Notes: generated from the sequence alone by a model not told the origin. A stretch of 64,000 bases of DNA from Pseudomonas lactis (GCF_001439845.1 NZ_JYLO01000021.1:1-64000), one strand, 5' to 3'. Positions 42,429-51,971 are shown, numbered from the stretch's first letter. Numbers and translations: made by a program.

Positions 42429-43904
42429 TCAGTTGCCCAATGCCTTGGACGCCAACCAGAACAATCCGGCCGAGAGGCCTACGGTCGCTGGCAAGGTCAA
42501 TACCCAAGCCATCAGGATGGTCTTGACCGTGCCACCTTGCAGGCCGCTCTTGTTGGCAACCATCGTGCCCGCCACGCCAGAAGACAGGACGTGAGTGGTG
42601 GACACTGGCAGGGCGAAGATATTGGCAAAGCCGATCATGGTGGCCGTGGTGATTTGCGCCGACATGCCCTGGGCATAGGTCATGCCTTGCTTGCCGATCT
42701 TCTCACCGATGGTCAGCACCACGCGCTTCCAGCCCACCATGGTGCCCAGGCCCAGGGCCAGTGCGACCGCGAGGATCACCCAGAACGGGGCGTACTCGGT
42801 GGTGGCGGTCAGGTCTTTGCGCAGCTTGTCGAGGTCGGACTTCTCACGGGAGTCCAGGCCTGGCAGCTTGCCGACTTTCTTCGCGGTGTCATCCAGGCAA
42901 AGCAGGTAACGACGCACTTCGATGCGGTGGTCGGCCGTCAGCGAGTGGTAGTCCGAGACGCCCTTGAGGGTGCCCAGCAGCGCGTTGATCGTCGGTTCGG
43001 TCTGCTGCGGGTTGCAGCGGAACTTGCCCGGCAGGTCATCCTTCACGCTTTTGCCCAGGGCCAGGAACTCACCGAGGGTCTCGTGGTTGCGCTGGTAGAA
43101 CTGGTTCAGGTGCAGGGTGGCGTCGCGGGTACGTTCGATCTGGTAGGTGGTGCTGCCCAGGTCCAATACGAACTGCGCCGGCACGATGCCGATGAGCACC
43201 AGCATGATCAGGCCGATGCCTTTCTGGCCATCGTTGGAGCCGTGCACGAAGCTCACAGCCATGGCCGAAATCACCAGCACCAGGCGGTTCCAGAACGGCG
43301 GGTGCTTTTTGTCGTCAAGCTTGCGGCGCTGGTCCGGGGTCTTGTGCATCTTCGACAGCGGGCGCCACCACTTCAGGCCGATCAGCACCAGGGCGGCGAC
43401 CAGGAAGCCCGCCATCGGCGAGAACACCAGCGACGCGCCGATATCCACGGCCTTCTGCCAGTTCACACCGTCAGCCAGGGGGATGTCGTTGATCAACGCG
43501 TTGGCCAGGCCGACACCGAGGATCGAGCCGATCAGGGTGTGGGAACTGGAGGCGGGGATACCGAAGTACCAGGTGCCCAGGTTCCAGGTGATTGCCGCCG
43601 CCAACAACGAGAAGACCATTGCCAAGCCATGGCCGGTGTTCACATTGATCAGCAACTCCACCGGCAGCAAGTGCACGATGGCGTAGGCGACACCGACACC
43701 ACCGAGCAATACGCCGAGGAAATTGAACACCCCGGAGAAGAACACGGCCAAGTGTGGCGGCATGGCTTTGGTATAGATGACTGTGGCCACCGCGTTAGCG
43801 GTGTCATGAAAGCCATTGATGAACTCGAAGGCGAGGACAAAGGCCAGGGCGAGCAACAGGCTCACGAGAACCCAAGCATCCAGTCCGCTGAATAAATCGA
43901 TCAT
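42429..43904 (-). CDS. PiT family inorganic phosphate transporter
   Basis: This low-affinity phosphate symporter has 491 residues with about ten membrane helices. It carries the duplicated PiT signature: FEFINGFHDTANAVATVIYT near residue 27 and VSFVHGSNDGQKGIGLIML in the middle. A hydrophilic cytoplasmic loop of about 130 residues (KTPDQRRKLDDKKH to the ATTEYAPF region) separates the halves. It is transcribed alone. Confidence 0.93.
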   Translation of the reverse strand: MIDLFSGLDAWVLVSLLLALAFVLAFEFINGFHDTANAVATVIYTKAMPPHLAVFFSGVFNFLGVLLGGVGVAYAIVHLLPVELLINVNTGHGLAMVFSLLAAAITWNLGTWYFGIPASSSHTLIGSILGVGLANALINDIPLADGVNWQKAVDIGASLVFSPMAGFLVAALVLIGLKWWRPLSKMHKTPDQRRKLDDKKHPPFWNRLVLVISAMAVSFVHGSNDGQKGIGLIMLVLIGIVPAQFVLDLGSTTYQIERTRDATLHLNQFYQRNHETLGEFLALGKSVKDDLPGKFRCNPQQTEPTINALLGTLKGVSDYHSLTADHRIEVRRYLLCLDDTAKKVGKLPGLDSREKSDLDKLRKDLTATTEYAPFWVILAVALALGLGTMVGWKRVVLTIGEKIGKQGMTYAQGMSAQITTATMIGFANIFALPVSTTHVLSSGVAGTMVANKSGLQGGTVKTILMAWVLTLPATVGLSAGLFWLASKALGN

Positions 43905-44236
43905 GAAGGTTTTCTGACCCGGTCGTAAGGGGGCGCGATTATGCCAGAAAACATCAGTAATCGATGCATTAGCTGCTCATCGGTAACAATCTTCCTGGAA
44001 AAAAATGCGGCAAGACGCACGCATCCCAGGGTTTTCGGGGCTTTGGCAAGTCTTTGATTTATAAAGCGCAGGCCCCAGAAGACGGGCGTTCTTCATGAAA
44101 ACGCCATGCCTGAAACATTTGTATGAAATTTCGTAGGTGGATGTAGGTTGCTGACCAGCGGACGCTAAAGCAGGTGCCCTCTGCCAGTACTGCACCGGCA
44201 GAGACAGCACGACTCTTGAAGCTCGAACCGAAGCGC
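43905..44236. other. Intergenic gap without recognisable features
   Basis: These 332 bases separate the start of pit and the end of a small hypothetical gene. I see no REP pair, terminator hairpin or credible gene. The 100 bases nearest 43905 presumably hold the pit promoter. Confidence 0.5.
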
Positions 44237-44437
44237 TTATGGCTCCTCGGTCTTGAGTTCCTGCTCGATCTTTTGGATTTCCTGGGCAAATGCCTGGTCT
44301 AGCAGGCTGGCACGTTTACGCCATGGCTTGCGTTCCGGCTCGGGTTGCGCGGCGTAGGTGGTGACTTCCCCGCCGTAGACATCCTTGTAACGTTGCTCCT
44401 GGCGCTCAAGTTCCGCGCGCAGTTCATCTTTCGTCAC
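44237..44437 (-). CDS. Small conserved hypothetical protein
   Basis: A GTG start at 44437 gives 66 residues beginning MTKDELRAELERQEQRYKDVYGG. The protein is highly charged, with a helical N-terminus and a predicted helical, Glu-rich C-terminus (LLDQAFAQEIQKIEQELKTEEP). No domain or motif is recognised. Upstream in-frame codons have no family-like features, so the short form is preferred. AGGT lies at a suitable distance. Confidence 0.65.
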   Translation of the reverse strand: MTKDELRAELERQEQRYKDVYGGEVTTYAAQPEPERKPWRKRASLLDQAFAQEIQKIEQELKTEEP

Positions 44438-44797
44438 AGTATTACCTAATTGAGTTGAGTTTATTGATTGCGCAGCGTCATGCCTGAAAGTCGTGCTCGG
44501 GCGATACCAAATAAAACAGGCGAACCGTTCAAGTTGGTACATGGGCCTGAAGGCCGTTCTTTCAAGCGAGTACTTGTGACCGGCGTTGCCAGCAGCCTGC
44601 AATGCCTGGTGAGCTCCACTCCCGATGGTGATACCGGGCTGACCTCTGCACAGGTTGCATTATAGCGGCGCATTTGAATAACACTATCATCATGAAGTTA
44701 AAAAGCGTCAACGACATGTCTGGAGTTTGTTACATACCGCCGCGTTATTTGTGAACACCGTCATCTTCATGTCTACATTTGAGTTACACGCACATCT

Positions 44798-44890
44798 CAT
44801 GTGGGAGCGGGCTTGCTCGCGAAGGCGGTGCGTCAGTCAACATGTATGTTGCTGGGCGGACCTCTTCGCGAGCAAACCCGCTCCCACATG
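44798..44890. repeat. REP inverted pair
   Basis: CATGTGGGAGCGGGCTTGCT and its complement face each other in the gap between the small hypothetical gene and pcaR, closing on CATG at both ends. Confidence 0.85.
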
Positions 44891-44995
44891 AGTTCTGCGT
44901 TGATTTCGCTTGATTGATCGGCATTAGGGTAGATGTCTACGCTTTACAGAGGCATCAGGCAAATCTGAAACGTTAGCGGGTGGGGCTGCGCCAAA

Positions 44996-45029
44996 TTGCG
45001 ATAATCGCATGATCGTCCGATAATCGCCC
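44996..45029 (+). promoter_or_regulatory. Tandem PcaR-like operators before pcaR
   Basis: TTGCGATAATCGCAT (44996-45010) and GTCCGATAATCGCCC (45015-45029) share the core CGATAATCG and have centres 19 bases apart. The same arrangement occurs before pcaI. They are likely autoregulatory PcaR sites, about 95 bases upstream of the pcaR ATG. Confidence 0.7.
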
Positions 45030-45122
45030 AATGTTGCCGCCGCTGGCTTGTGCGGTACGGCCGGCACGGCTTGTAATAGCCGCCAACCCTCCCGTGGTGA
45101 TAACAAGAGAAGGCCCTTTGAA

Positions 45123-45965
45123 ATGAACGATCAATTGCGCAACTCCTTTGCATCAGTGGCGCCGCCGATCGTGGCTTCACCGGCCAAGCGTATCCAGGCA
45201 TTCACCGGTGATCCGGATTTCATGACGTCCCTGGCCCGTGGCCTGGCCGTGGTGCAGGCGTTCCAGGAGCGCAAGCGTCACCTGACCATCGCCCAGATCA
45301 GCCACCGTACCGAAATTCCCCGCGCCGCCGTGCGCCGTTGCCTGCATACCTTGATCAAGCTCGGCTACGCCACCACGGACGGGCGCACCTATTCGTTGTT
45401 GCCCAAAGTGCTGACCCTCGGTCATGCCTATCTGTCGTCCACACCGCTGGCTGTCTCGGCCCAGCCTTATCTGGACCGCATGAGCGAGCAACTGCATGAA
45501 GCCTGCAACATGGCGACCCTGGAGGGCGATGACATCCTTTATATCGCCCGTTCTGCCACTACCCAGCGCCTGATCTCGGTTGACCTTTCGGTAGGCGGGC
45601 GCTTGCCTGCGTATTGCACGTCCATGGGCCGCATTCTGCTGGCCGCCCTCGACGATGCCTCGCTGCAGGATTACCTCGACCATGCCGACCTGCAAACCAA
45701 GACCAGCCGCACTCTGACCACGCCGCAAGCGTTATTTGAATGCCTGCAACAGGTGCGTCAGCAGGGCTGGTGCATTGTCGACCAGGAATTGGAGCAGGGC
45801 CTGCGTTCCATCGCGGTGCCGGTGTATGACGCGTCCGGCCAGGTGTTGGCCGCGCTGAATGTCAGCACCCACGCCGGGCGGGTCAGCCGCAGCGAGTTGG
45901 AGCAGCGCTTTTTGCCGAGCATGCTCAGCGCCAGCCGTGAGCTGAGTGCGCAACTGTTTGCCTAA
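45123..45965 (+). CDS. pcaR: IclR-type pca regulon regulator PcaR
   Basis: PcaR activates protocatechuate catabolism genes in response to beta-ketoadipate. The start at 45123 follows AGAAGG and gives 280 residues. The N-terminal winged HTH includes LARGLAVVQAFQERKRHLTIAQISHRTEIPRAAVRRCLHTLIKLGY. The IclR effector domain contains RLPAYCTSMGRILLA and the REL/QGWCIVDQELEQGLRSIAVPV segment. Its place at the head of the pca cluster supports the name. Confidence 0.95.
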   Translation: MNDQLRNSFASVAPPIVASPAKRIQAFTGDPDFMTSLARGLAVVQAFQERKRHLTIAQISHRTEIPRAAVRRCLHTLIKLGYATTDGRTYSLLPKVLTLGHAYLSSTPLAVSAQPYLDRMSEQLHEACNMATLEGDDILYIARSATTQRLISVDLSVGGRLPAYCTSMGRILLAALDDASLQDYLDHADLQTKTSRTLTTPQALFECLQQVRQQGWCIVDQELEQGLRSIAVPVYDASGQVLAALNVSTHAGRVSRSELEQRFLPSMLSASRELSAQLFA

Positions 45966-46117
45966 CCTAAGATGTTCGGTGACCGCACAGATCCCGACTG
46001 GCTCGATTGACGGTGTTTCCCTTGGCTTATTAATGTGCGGCAGCGCTCTGAGGAGCTGCCCCCTATAAGAATGACGACCTCAGGTTGTCAGCCCGCCATC
46101 GGTGTGGAATAAAAATA

Positions 46118-47458
46118 ATGAATCAGCCTTCTGTCGGTACCACCCTGGACGTACAGTCCTTTATCAACGCCCAGCCACTCTCGCGCTATCAGTGGCGCGT
46201 GGTGATCCTGTGTTTCCTGATTGTCTTTCTCGACGGCCTCGACACGGCCGCCATGGGCTTTATCGCGCCCGCGCTGTCCCAGGACTGGGGCATCGACCGC
46301 GCCAGCCTCGGCCCGGTGATGAGCGCCGCGTTGATCGGCATGGTGTTCGGCGCACTCGGTTCCGGCCCGCTGGCCGACCGCTTTGGCCGCAAAGTCGTGC
46401 TGGTCGGCGCGGTGTTGGTGTTTGGTGCGTTCAGCCTGGCGTCGGCCTACAGCACCAATGTCGACCAGTTGCTGGTACTGCGCTTTCTCACCGGCCTGGG
46501 CCTGGGCGCCGGCATGCCGAATGCCACCACCTTGCTCTCTGAATACACCCCCGAGCGGCATAAATCCTTGTTGGTGACCAGCATGTTCTGTGGCTTCAAC
46601 CTGGGCATGGCCGGCGGTGGGTTTATTTCGGCCAAGCTGATCCCCGCGTTCGGCTGGCACAGCCTGTTACTGATCGGCGGCATCCTGCCGTTGATCCTCG
46701 CGGTGGTGCTGTTGGTTTGGCTGCCGGAGTCGGCGCGTTACCTGGTGGTGCGCAATCGCGGCACTGACAAGGTGCGCAAGACCCTGGCCCCTATCGAGCC
46801 AAGCATCGTCGCCCAGGCCACTCACTTCAGCGTGCCGGAGCAAAAAACCGTCAAGGCCCGCAATGTGTTCGCGGTGATCTTCTCGGGCACCTACAGCGCT
46901 GGCACCTTGCTGTTGTGGCTCACGTACTTCATGGGCCTGGTGATTGTTTACCTGCTGACCAGTTGGCTCCCCACCTTGATGCGTGACAGCGGCGCGAGCA
47001 TGGAGCAGGCCGCGTTTATCGGCGCGTTGTTCCAGTTTGGTGGGGTGCTGAGCGCGGTGGGCGTGGGCTGGGCGATGGACCGGTTCAACCCGCACAAAGT
47101 GATCGGCACGTTCTATCTGCTGGCCGGGGTGTTTGCCTACGCGGTGGGGCAGAGCCTGGGCAACATCACGCTGTTGGCCACCCTGGTGCTGGTCGCCGGG
47201 ATGTGCGTCAACGGTGCGCAATCGGCGATGCCGTCGCTGGCGGCACGTTTCTACCCCACCCAGGGCCGTGCCACCGGGGTGTCGTGGATGCTCGGCATCG
47301 GCCGCTTCGGCGCGATCCTGGGGGCGTGGATGGGCGCGACCTTGCTGGGCCTGGGCTGGAACTTCGAGCAGGTGCTCACGGCGCTGGTGATTCCGGCGGC
47401 ATTGGCCACGGCAGCGGTGGTGATCAAGGGCATGGTCAGCCATGCCGATGCAACCTGA
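46118..47458 (+). CDS. pcaK: 4-hydroxybenzoate/protocatechuate transporter PcaK (MFS)
   Basis: The start at MNQPSVGTTLDVQSFINAQPLSRYQWRVV gives 446 residues. This aromatic acid:H+ symporter (AAHS family) imports 4-hydroxybenzoate and protocatechuate. Twelve helices are evident, with the family aspartate motif FLDGLDTAAMGFIAPAL in helix 1 and GPLADRFGRK in the 2-3 loop. It lies 152 bases after pcaR and is followed by a REP pair. Confidence 0.94.
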   Translation: MNQPSVGTTLDVQSFINAQPLSRYQWRVVILCFLIVFLDGLDTAAMGFIAPALSQDWGIDRASLGPVMSAALIGMVFGALGSGPLADRFGRKVVLVGAVLVFGAFSLASAYSTNVDQLLVLRFLTGLGLGAGMPNATTLLSEYTPERHKSLLVTSMFCGFNLGMAGGGFISAKLIPAFGWHSLLLIGGILPLILAVVLLVWLPESARYLVVRNRGTDKVRKTLAPIEPSIVAQATHFSVPEQKTVKARNVFAVIFSGTYSAGTLLLWLTYFMGLVIVYLLTSWLPTLMRDSGASMEQAAFIGALFQFGGVLSAVGVGWAMDRFNPHKVIGTFYLLAGVFAYAVGQSLGNITLLATLVLVAGMCVNGAQSAMPSLAARFYPTQGRATGVSWMLGIGRFGAILGAWMGATLLGLGWNFEQVLTALVIPAALATAAVVIKGMVSHADAT

Positions 47459-47472
47459 AACCGATCACTATC

Positions 47473-47546
47473 CCTGTGGGAGCTGGCTTGCCTGCGATAG
47501 CGGTGCTGAATTCACTCGCGCCATCGCAGGCAAGCCAGCTCCCACA
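47473..47546. repeat. REP inverted pair
   Basis: TGTGGGAGCTGGCTTGCCTG and its complement sit between pcaK and the pcaI control region, probably closing the pcaK transcript. Confidence 0.85.
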
Positions 47547-47586
47547 TTGACCCTGTTCTTTGCGATGGTTAGTTAAGCAACAATCG

Positions 47587-47619
47587 GTTCGATAATCGAA
47601 CACTCAGTCGATTATCGGA
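47587..47619 (+). promoter_or_regulatory. Tandem PcaR-like operators before pcaI
   Basis: GTTCGATAATCGAAC (47587-47601, perfect palindrome) and CAGTCGATTATCGGA (47605-47619) have centres 18 bases apart and end 87 bases before the pcaI ATG. They resemble the GTTCGATAATCGC-type PcaR site I know from P. putida pcaIJ. This is the likely control point of the pcaIJF-HG unit. Confidence 0.8.
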
Positions 47620-47706
47620 TTGTTTGGCCCATTACCCCGGCTTAACCTTCAAGCACTTCGGCGCCACCTCAGCGCCTTTTTCGATCAACACCGGGAGCCC
47701 AACCCC

Positions 47707-48564
47707 ATGGCTGAAATCCTCACCCTGCGTGATGCGGTCAAGCGCTTCGTGAACGACGGCGATACCGTCGCCCTTGAAGGCTTCACCCACCTGATCCCTA
47801 CGGCCGCAGGCCATGAAATCATTCGTCAGGGCAAGAAAGACCTGACACTGGTGCGCATGACGCCTGACCTGATCTACGACCAGTTGATCGGTGCCGGCTG
47901 TGCACGCAAGTTGATTTTCTCCTGGGGCGGCAACCCGGGCGTGGGTTCCCTGCATCGCCTGCGTGACGCGGTAGAGAAACAATGGCCGCAAGCGCTGGAG
48001 ATTGAAGAGCATAGCCACGCCGACCTGGCCAATGCCTACGTCGCCGGTGCCTCCGGCCTGCCGTTCGCGGTGTTGCGTGCCTACGCCGGTTCCGACTTGC
48101 CCAAGGTCAACCCGCTGATCAAGACCGTCACCTGCCCCTTCACGGGTGAAGTGCTGGCGGCGGTGCCATCGGTGCGCCCGGACATCACTGTGATTCACGC
48201 GCAGAAAGCCGACCACAAAGGCAACGTGCTGCTCTGGGGCATTCTCGGGGTGCAAAAGGAAGCGGCCCTGGCGGCCAAGCGCTGCATCGTCACCGTCGAG
48301 GAAATCGTCGACGACCTGAATGCGCCGATGAACAGCTGCGTGCTGCCGACCTGGGCGCTGACGGCGGTGTGTCATGTACCCGGTGGTGCGCATCCTTCCT
48401 ATGCGCACGGCTACAACGAGCGGGATAACCGCTTCTATCAGGCGTGGGACCCGATTGCCCGCGACCGTGGGACCTTTACCGCCTGGATCGACGAATACAT
48501 CCACGGCACTGCCGACTTCAGTGAATTCCAGGCCAAGCTGGCCACCGCGCAGGAGGCTAAGTAA
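47707..48564 (+). CDS. pcaI: 3-oxoadipate CoA-transferase subunit A
   Basis: With PcaJ it moves CoA from succinyl-CoA to beta-ketoadipate. The start at MAEILTLRDAVKRFVNDGD gives 285 residues. The family I CoA-transferase alpha pattern is clear (GDTVALEGFTHLIPTAAGHEIIRQ, GNPGVGSLHRLRDAVE, HAQKADHKGNVLLWG). The stop overlaps pcaJ by one base (TAATG), so the two are translated together. Confidence 0.96.
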   Translation: MAEILTLRDAVKRFVNDGDTVALEGFTHLIPTAAGHEIIRQGKKDLTLVRMTPDLIYDQLIGAGCARKLIFSWGGNPGVGSLHRLRDAVEKQWPQALEIEEHSHADLANAYVAGASGLPFAVLRAYAGSDLPKVNPLIKTVTCPFTGEVLAAVPSVRPDITVIHAQKADHKGNVLLWGILGVQKEAALAAKRCIVTVEEIVDDLNAPMNSCVLPTWALTAVCHVPGGAHPSYAHGYNERDNRFYQAWDPIARDRGTFTAWIDEYIHGTADFSEFQAKLATAQEAK

Positions 48565-49343
48565 TGGCTTACTCCACCAATGAAATGATGACCGTCGCCG
48601 CCGCACGCCGCCTCAAGAACGGCTCGGTGTGCTTCGTCGGCATCGGCCTGCCATCGAAGGCCGCCAACCTGGCGCGCCTGACATCGTCGCCGGATGTGGT
48701 GCTGATCTACGAGTCGGGCCCGATTGGGGCCAAGCCCAGCGTATTGCCGCTGTCCATCGGTGATGGCGAGCTGGCGGAGACCGCTGACACTGTGGTGCCC
48801 ACCGGTGAGATCTTTCGCTACTGGCTGCAGGGCGGGCGTATTGATGTGGGTTTTCTCGGCGCGGCCCAGGTCGACCGTTTCGGCAATATCAACACCACCG
48901 TGGTCGGTGATTATCACCAGCCCAAAGTGCGTTTGCCGGGTGCCGGTGGCGCGCCGGAAATCGCCGGTTCCGCCAAGAGCGTGCTGATCATCCTGAAGCA
49001 GTCGTCCCGTTCGTTTGTCGACAAACTCGATTTCATCACCTCTGTGGGGCACGGCGAAGGTGGCGACTCGCGCAAGCGTCTGGGCCTGCCCGGCGCCGGC
49101 CCGGTGGGCATCATTACCGACCTGTGCATCATGGAACCGGAGGATGGCAGCCATGAGTTCGTGGTCACTGCGCTGCACCCCGGCGTGACCCGCGAGCAAG
49201 TGGTCGCCGCCACCGGCTGGGCGATTCGCTTTGCCGACCAGGTGAGCACCACCGCTGAGCCCACCGAGACCGAATTGACCGCCCTGCGTGACCTCGAAGC
49301 GCGCACTGCGGCTGCCCACGGCCAAGCACCGGGAGAAGCCTGA
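48564..49343 (+). CDS. pcaJ: 3-oxoadipate CoA-transferase subunit B
   Basis: The 259-residue beta subunit carries the covalent CoA-acceptor glutamate in VVLIYESGPIGAKPS. LPLSIGDGELAETAD and KLDFITSVGHG are further landmarks. It overlaps both neighbours by one base (TAATG before, TGATG after), forming a tight pcaI-J-F unit. Confidence 0.96.
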   Translation: MAYSTNEMMTVAAARRLKNGSVCFVGIGLPSKAANLARLTSSPDVVLIYESGPIGAKPSVLPLSIGDGELAETADTVVPTGEIFRYWLQGGRIDVGFLGAAQVDRFGNINTTVVGDYHQPKVRLPGAGGAPEIAGSAKSVLIILKQSSRSFVDKLDFITSVGHGEGGDSRKRLGLPGAGPVGIITDLCIMEPEDGSHEFVVTALHPGVTREQVVAATGWAIRFADQVSTTAEPTETELTALRDLEARTAAAHGQAPGEA

Positions 49344-50542
49344 TGCGCGAGGTTTATATCTGTGATGCCATTCGCACACCTATCGGCCGTTTCGGCGGTG
49401 GCCTGTCCACGGTGCGTGCCGACGACCTGGCGGCGCTGCCAATCAAGGCGTTGATCGAGCGCAACCCATCGGTGGACTGGAGCGCCGTAGACGAAGTCTT
49501 CCTCGGCTGCGCCAACCAGGCCGGTGAAGATAACCGCAACGTGGCACGCATGGCGTTGCTGCTGGCGGGGCTGCCGGAAAGCATTCCCGGCGTGACCCTC
49601 AACCGCCTGTGCGCCTCGGGCATGGATGCCATCGGCACCGCCTTTCGTGCGATTGCCAGCGGTGAAATGGAGCTGGCGATTGCCGGTGGCGTCGAATCGA
49701 TGTCCCGCGCTCCGTTTGTGATGGGCAAGGCCGACGCGGCGTTTTCGCGCAACATGAAGTTGGAAGACACCACCATTGGCTGGCGTTTTATCAACCCGCT
49801 GATGAAGGCCCAGTACGGCGTGGATGCCATGCCGCAGACCGCCGATAACGTGGCCGACGACTACCAGGTTTCCCGCGCCGACCAGGACGCTTTCGCCCTG
49901 CGCAGCCAGCAACGCACCGCCGCCGCCCAGGCCGCCGGATTCTTTGCCGAGGAAATCGTACCGGTGCGGGTCGCGCATAAAAAAGGCGAAACCCTGGTGG
50001 AACACGATGAACACCCACGGGACACCACGTTGGAAGCCTTGGCCAAGCTCAAGCCGGTCAACGGTGCGGACAAGACCGTCACCGCCGGCAATGCCTCGGG
50101 CGTCAACGACGGCGCCGCCGCGTTGATCCTCGCCAGCGCCGAGGCCGTCAAGCAACACGGCCTCACCGCTCGCGCCCGTGTGCTGGGCATGGCCAGTGCC
50201 GGTGTCGCCCCGCGGGTGATGGGCATCGGCCCGGTGCCGGCGGTGCGCAAGCTGGTGGAGCGCCTGGGGTTGGCGGTCACCGATTTTGACGTGATCGAAC
50301 TCAACGAAGCCTTCGCCAGCCAAGGCCTGGCGGTGCTGCGCGAGCTGGGTATTGCCGACGATGCGCCCCAGGTCAACCCCAACGGCGGCGCCATTGCCCT
50401 CGGCCACCCCTTGGGGATGAGTGGTGCGCGGTTGGTACTGACGGCCCTGCACCAATTGGAAAAAACCGGCGGCAGAAAAGGCCTGGCAACCATGTGCGTT
50501 GGCGTTGGCCAAGGCCTGGCCCTGGCGATTGAACGCGTCTGA
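49343..50542 (+). CDS. pcaF: 3-oxoadipyl-CoA thiolase
   Basis: PcaF cleaves beta-ketoadipyl-CoA to succinyl-CoA and acetyl-CoA. It has 399 residues. The nucleophile Cys is in LNRLCASGMDAIGTAF, the His in NPNGGAIALGHPLGMSGARL, and the second Cys in GLATMCVGVGQG. YICDAIRTPIGRFGGGLS at the N-terminus is typical. There are 21 bases before pcaH. Confidence 0.97.
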   Translation: MREVYICDAIRTPIGRFGGGLSTVRADDLAALPIKALIERNPSVDWSAVDEVFLGCANQAGEDNRNVARMALLLAGLPESIPGVTLNRLCASGMDAIGTAFRAIASGEMELAIAGGVESMSRAPFVMGKADAAFSRNMKLEDTTIGWRFINPLMKAQYGVDAMPQTADNVADDYQVSRADQDAFALRSQQRTAAAQAAGFFAEEIVPVRVAHKKGETLVEHDEHPRDTTLEALAKLKPVNGADKTVTAGNASGVNDGAAALILASAEAVKQHGLTARARVLGMASAGVAPRVMGIGPVPAVRKLVERLGLAVTDFDVIELNEAFASQGLAVLRELGIADDAPQVNPNGGAIALGHPLGMSGARLVLTALHQLEKTGGRKGLATMCVGVGQGLALAIERV

Positions 50543-50563
50543 TAACTAAAAGAGGATTGCTCC

Positions 50564-51268
50564 ATGAGTGACAAGCCCGGTTACCGGCGCCCGCAAGCGG
50601 GCACTCAACCTGATTACCTGCACCCGGCCTACCAGTCGACGAACCTGCGTTCGCCGTCCCAGCCTTTGGTGTTCCTGCCCCATTCCTTGTCGGAAATCAC
50701 CGGCCCGACCATCGGCGCCGAACGTATCAATGACAAGGACAACGACCTGACAGCCCAGCATGACGGCGAGCCGCAAGGCGAGCGCATCATCATTCATGGC
50801 CGCGTGCTGGACGAAAACGGCCTGCCAGTGCCGGGCATTCTTGTGGAGATCTGGCAGGCCAACGCCGCCGGCCGCTACAACCACAAGCGCGACCTGCACG
50901 ATGCACCCCTGGACCCGAATTTCACCGGAACCGGGCGCACCGTCACCGACGCCGACGGCTGGTACCAGTTCCAGACCATCAAGCCTGGCGCCTACCCGTG
51001 GGGCAACCACCACAACGCGTGGCGCCCGGCGCATATCCACTTTTCGCTGTTTGGCCCCAGCGTGCTGACGCGCTTGGTGACGCAGATGTATTTTCCGGGC
51101 GATCCGTTGCTGGAATACGACCCGATCTACAACTGCGTGCCGGACACCAGCGCCAAGCAACGCTTGATCGCTCGCTTCGATCTGGAAAAAACCATTCCTT
51201 CCTATGCCCTCGGCTACCGCTGGGACATCGTCCTGCGCGGCCGCGACGCCACGCCGATGGAGAAATGA
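50564..51268 (+). CDS. pcaH: Protocatechuate 3,4-dioxygenase beta subunit
   Basis: This is the iron-bearing subunit of the intradiol ring-cleaving dioxygenase; 234 residues. The Fe(III) ligands are expected from the Tyr in GRYNHKRD, the Tyr in KPGAYPWGNHHNAWRPAHIHFS and the two His of HIHFS. LEKTIPSYALGYRWDIVLRG is the usual C-terminus. A single base separates it from pcaG. Its position between pcaF and pcaT differs from P. putida and P. aeruginosa, where pcaHG lies elsewhere. Confidence 0.97.
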   Translation: MSDKPGYRRPQAGTQPDYLHPAYQSTNLRSPSQPLVFLPHSLSEITGPTIGAERINDKDNDLTAQHDGEPQGERIIIHGRVLDENGLPVPGILVEIWQANAAGRYNHKRDLHDAPLDPNFTGTGRTVTDADGWYQFQTIKPGAYPWGNHHNAWRPAHIHFSLFGPSVLTRLVTQMYFPGDPLLEYDPIYNCVPDTSAKQRLIARFDLEKTIPSYALGYRWDIVLRGRDATPMEK

Positions 51269-51269
51269 G

Positions 51270-51836
51270 ATGACACTCAACGCGACCACGTCCCACACCG
51301 TCGGGCCGTATTACCACATTGGCCTGACCTGGCTGAACCGTGAAGACCTGACCGTCACTGCCACCCTCGGCGAACGCGTGGCAATCACCGGGCAAGTGGT
51401 GGACGGCAACGGTGATGTCGTCAACGACGCCATGCTGGAAGTCTGGCAGGCCAATGCCGCCGGCAAATATGCCCACCCCGAAGACGAGCAGGACAAAGCG
51501 CTCGACCCGAACTTCGAAGGCTTCGGCCGCGTGCCGGTGGATGCCCAAGGGCGTTTTCGCTTTACCACCATCAAGCCTGGCAGTGTGCCGGGGCTCAAGG
51601 GCACCACCCAGGCGCCGCACTTGGTGGTGCTGGTGTTTGCCCGTGGGTTGGTGAAGCACTTGCTGACGCGGATTTATTTTGACGGTGAGGCCTTGAATGG
51701 CGATGACCCGTTGCTGGCGTGTGTACCGGCCGAACGTCGTAGCACCCTGATTGCCAAGGCGGATGCGGCAGGGGTGTATCAGTGGAATGTGATTTTGCAG
51801 GGCACAGATAAGGAAACGGTGTTCTTCGACTATTGA
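51270..51836 (+). CDS. pcaG: Protocatechuate 3,4-dioxygenase alpha subunit
   Basis: The 188-residue alpha subunit begins MTLNATTSHTVGPYYHIGLTWL. It shares the intradiol dioxygenase fold with PcaH but lacks the iron-ligand set (PHLVVLVFARG in place of AHIHFS), as expected. It contributes to the substrate pocket of the alpha-beta heterodimer. It ends the first pca run; a repeat follows. Confidence 0.96.
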   Translation: MTLNATTSHTVGPYYHIGLTWLNREDLTVTATLGERVAITGQVVDGNGDVVNDAMLEVWQANAAGKYAHPEDEQDKALDPNFEGFGRVPVDAQGRFRFTTIKPGSVPGLKGTTQAPHLVVLVFARGLVKHLLTRIYFDGEALNGDDPLLACVPAERRSTLIAKADAAGVYQWNVILQGTDKETVFFDY

Positions 51837-51860
51837 GTTGGCTGTAGGGCCCCATTGACG

Positions 51861-51971
51861 ATCGTTCCCACGCTCTGCGTGGTAATGCATCCCGTGACGC
51901 TCCGCGTCACCCGCGAACGGCAGGACGCGGAGCGTCCCATGCGGCATTCCCACGCAGAGCGTGGGAACGAT
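51861..51971. repeat. Long palindromic repeat (CGTTCCCACGCTCTGCGTGG type)
   Basis: ATCGTTCCCACGCTCTGCGT and its complement at 51952-51971 form the outer arms. A second inner pair (GACGCTCCGCGTC / GACGCGGAGCGTC) lies between. This is a different family from the REP units and may end the pcaHG transcript. Confidence 0.85.

Noticed and set aside
41907..42526. Several overlapping short plus-strand frames in the moaA-pit gap
   Set aside because: They lie within the composite repeat, their peptides recur as frames in the other copies of the element, and none has a family or ribosome-binding site.
42537..43895. Plus-strand open frame of 452 codons
   Set aside because: It is antisense to the PiT transporter gene and His/Gln-rich.
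44468..44665. Possible 65-codon gene between the small hypothetical gene and pcaR
   Set aside because: No ribosome-binding site, no recognisable features, and a comparable frame is open on the other strand.
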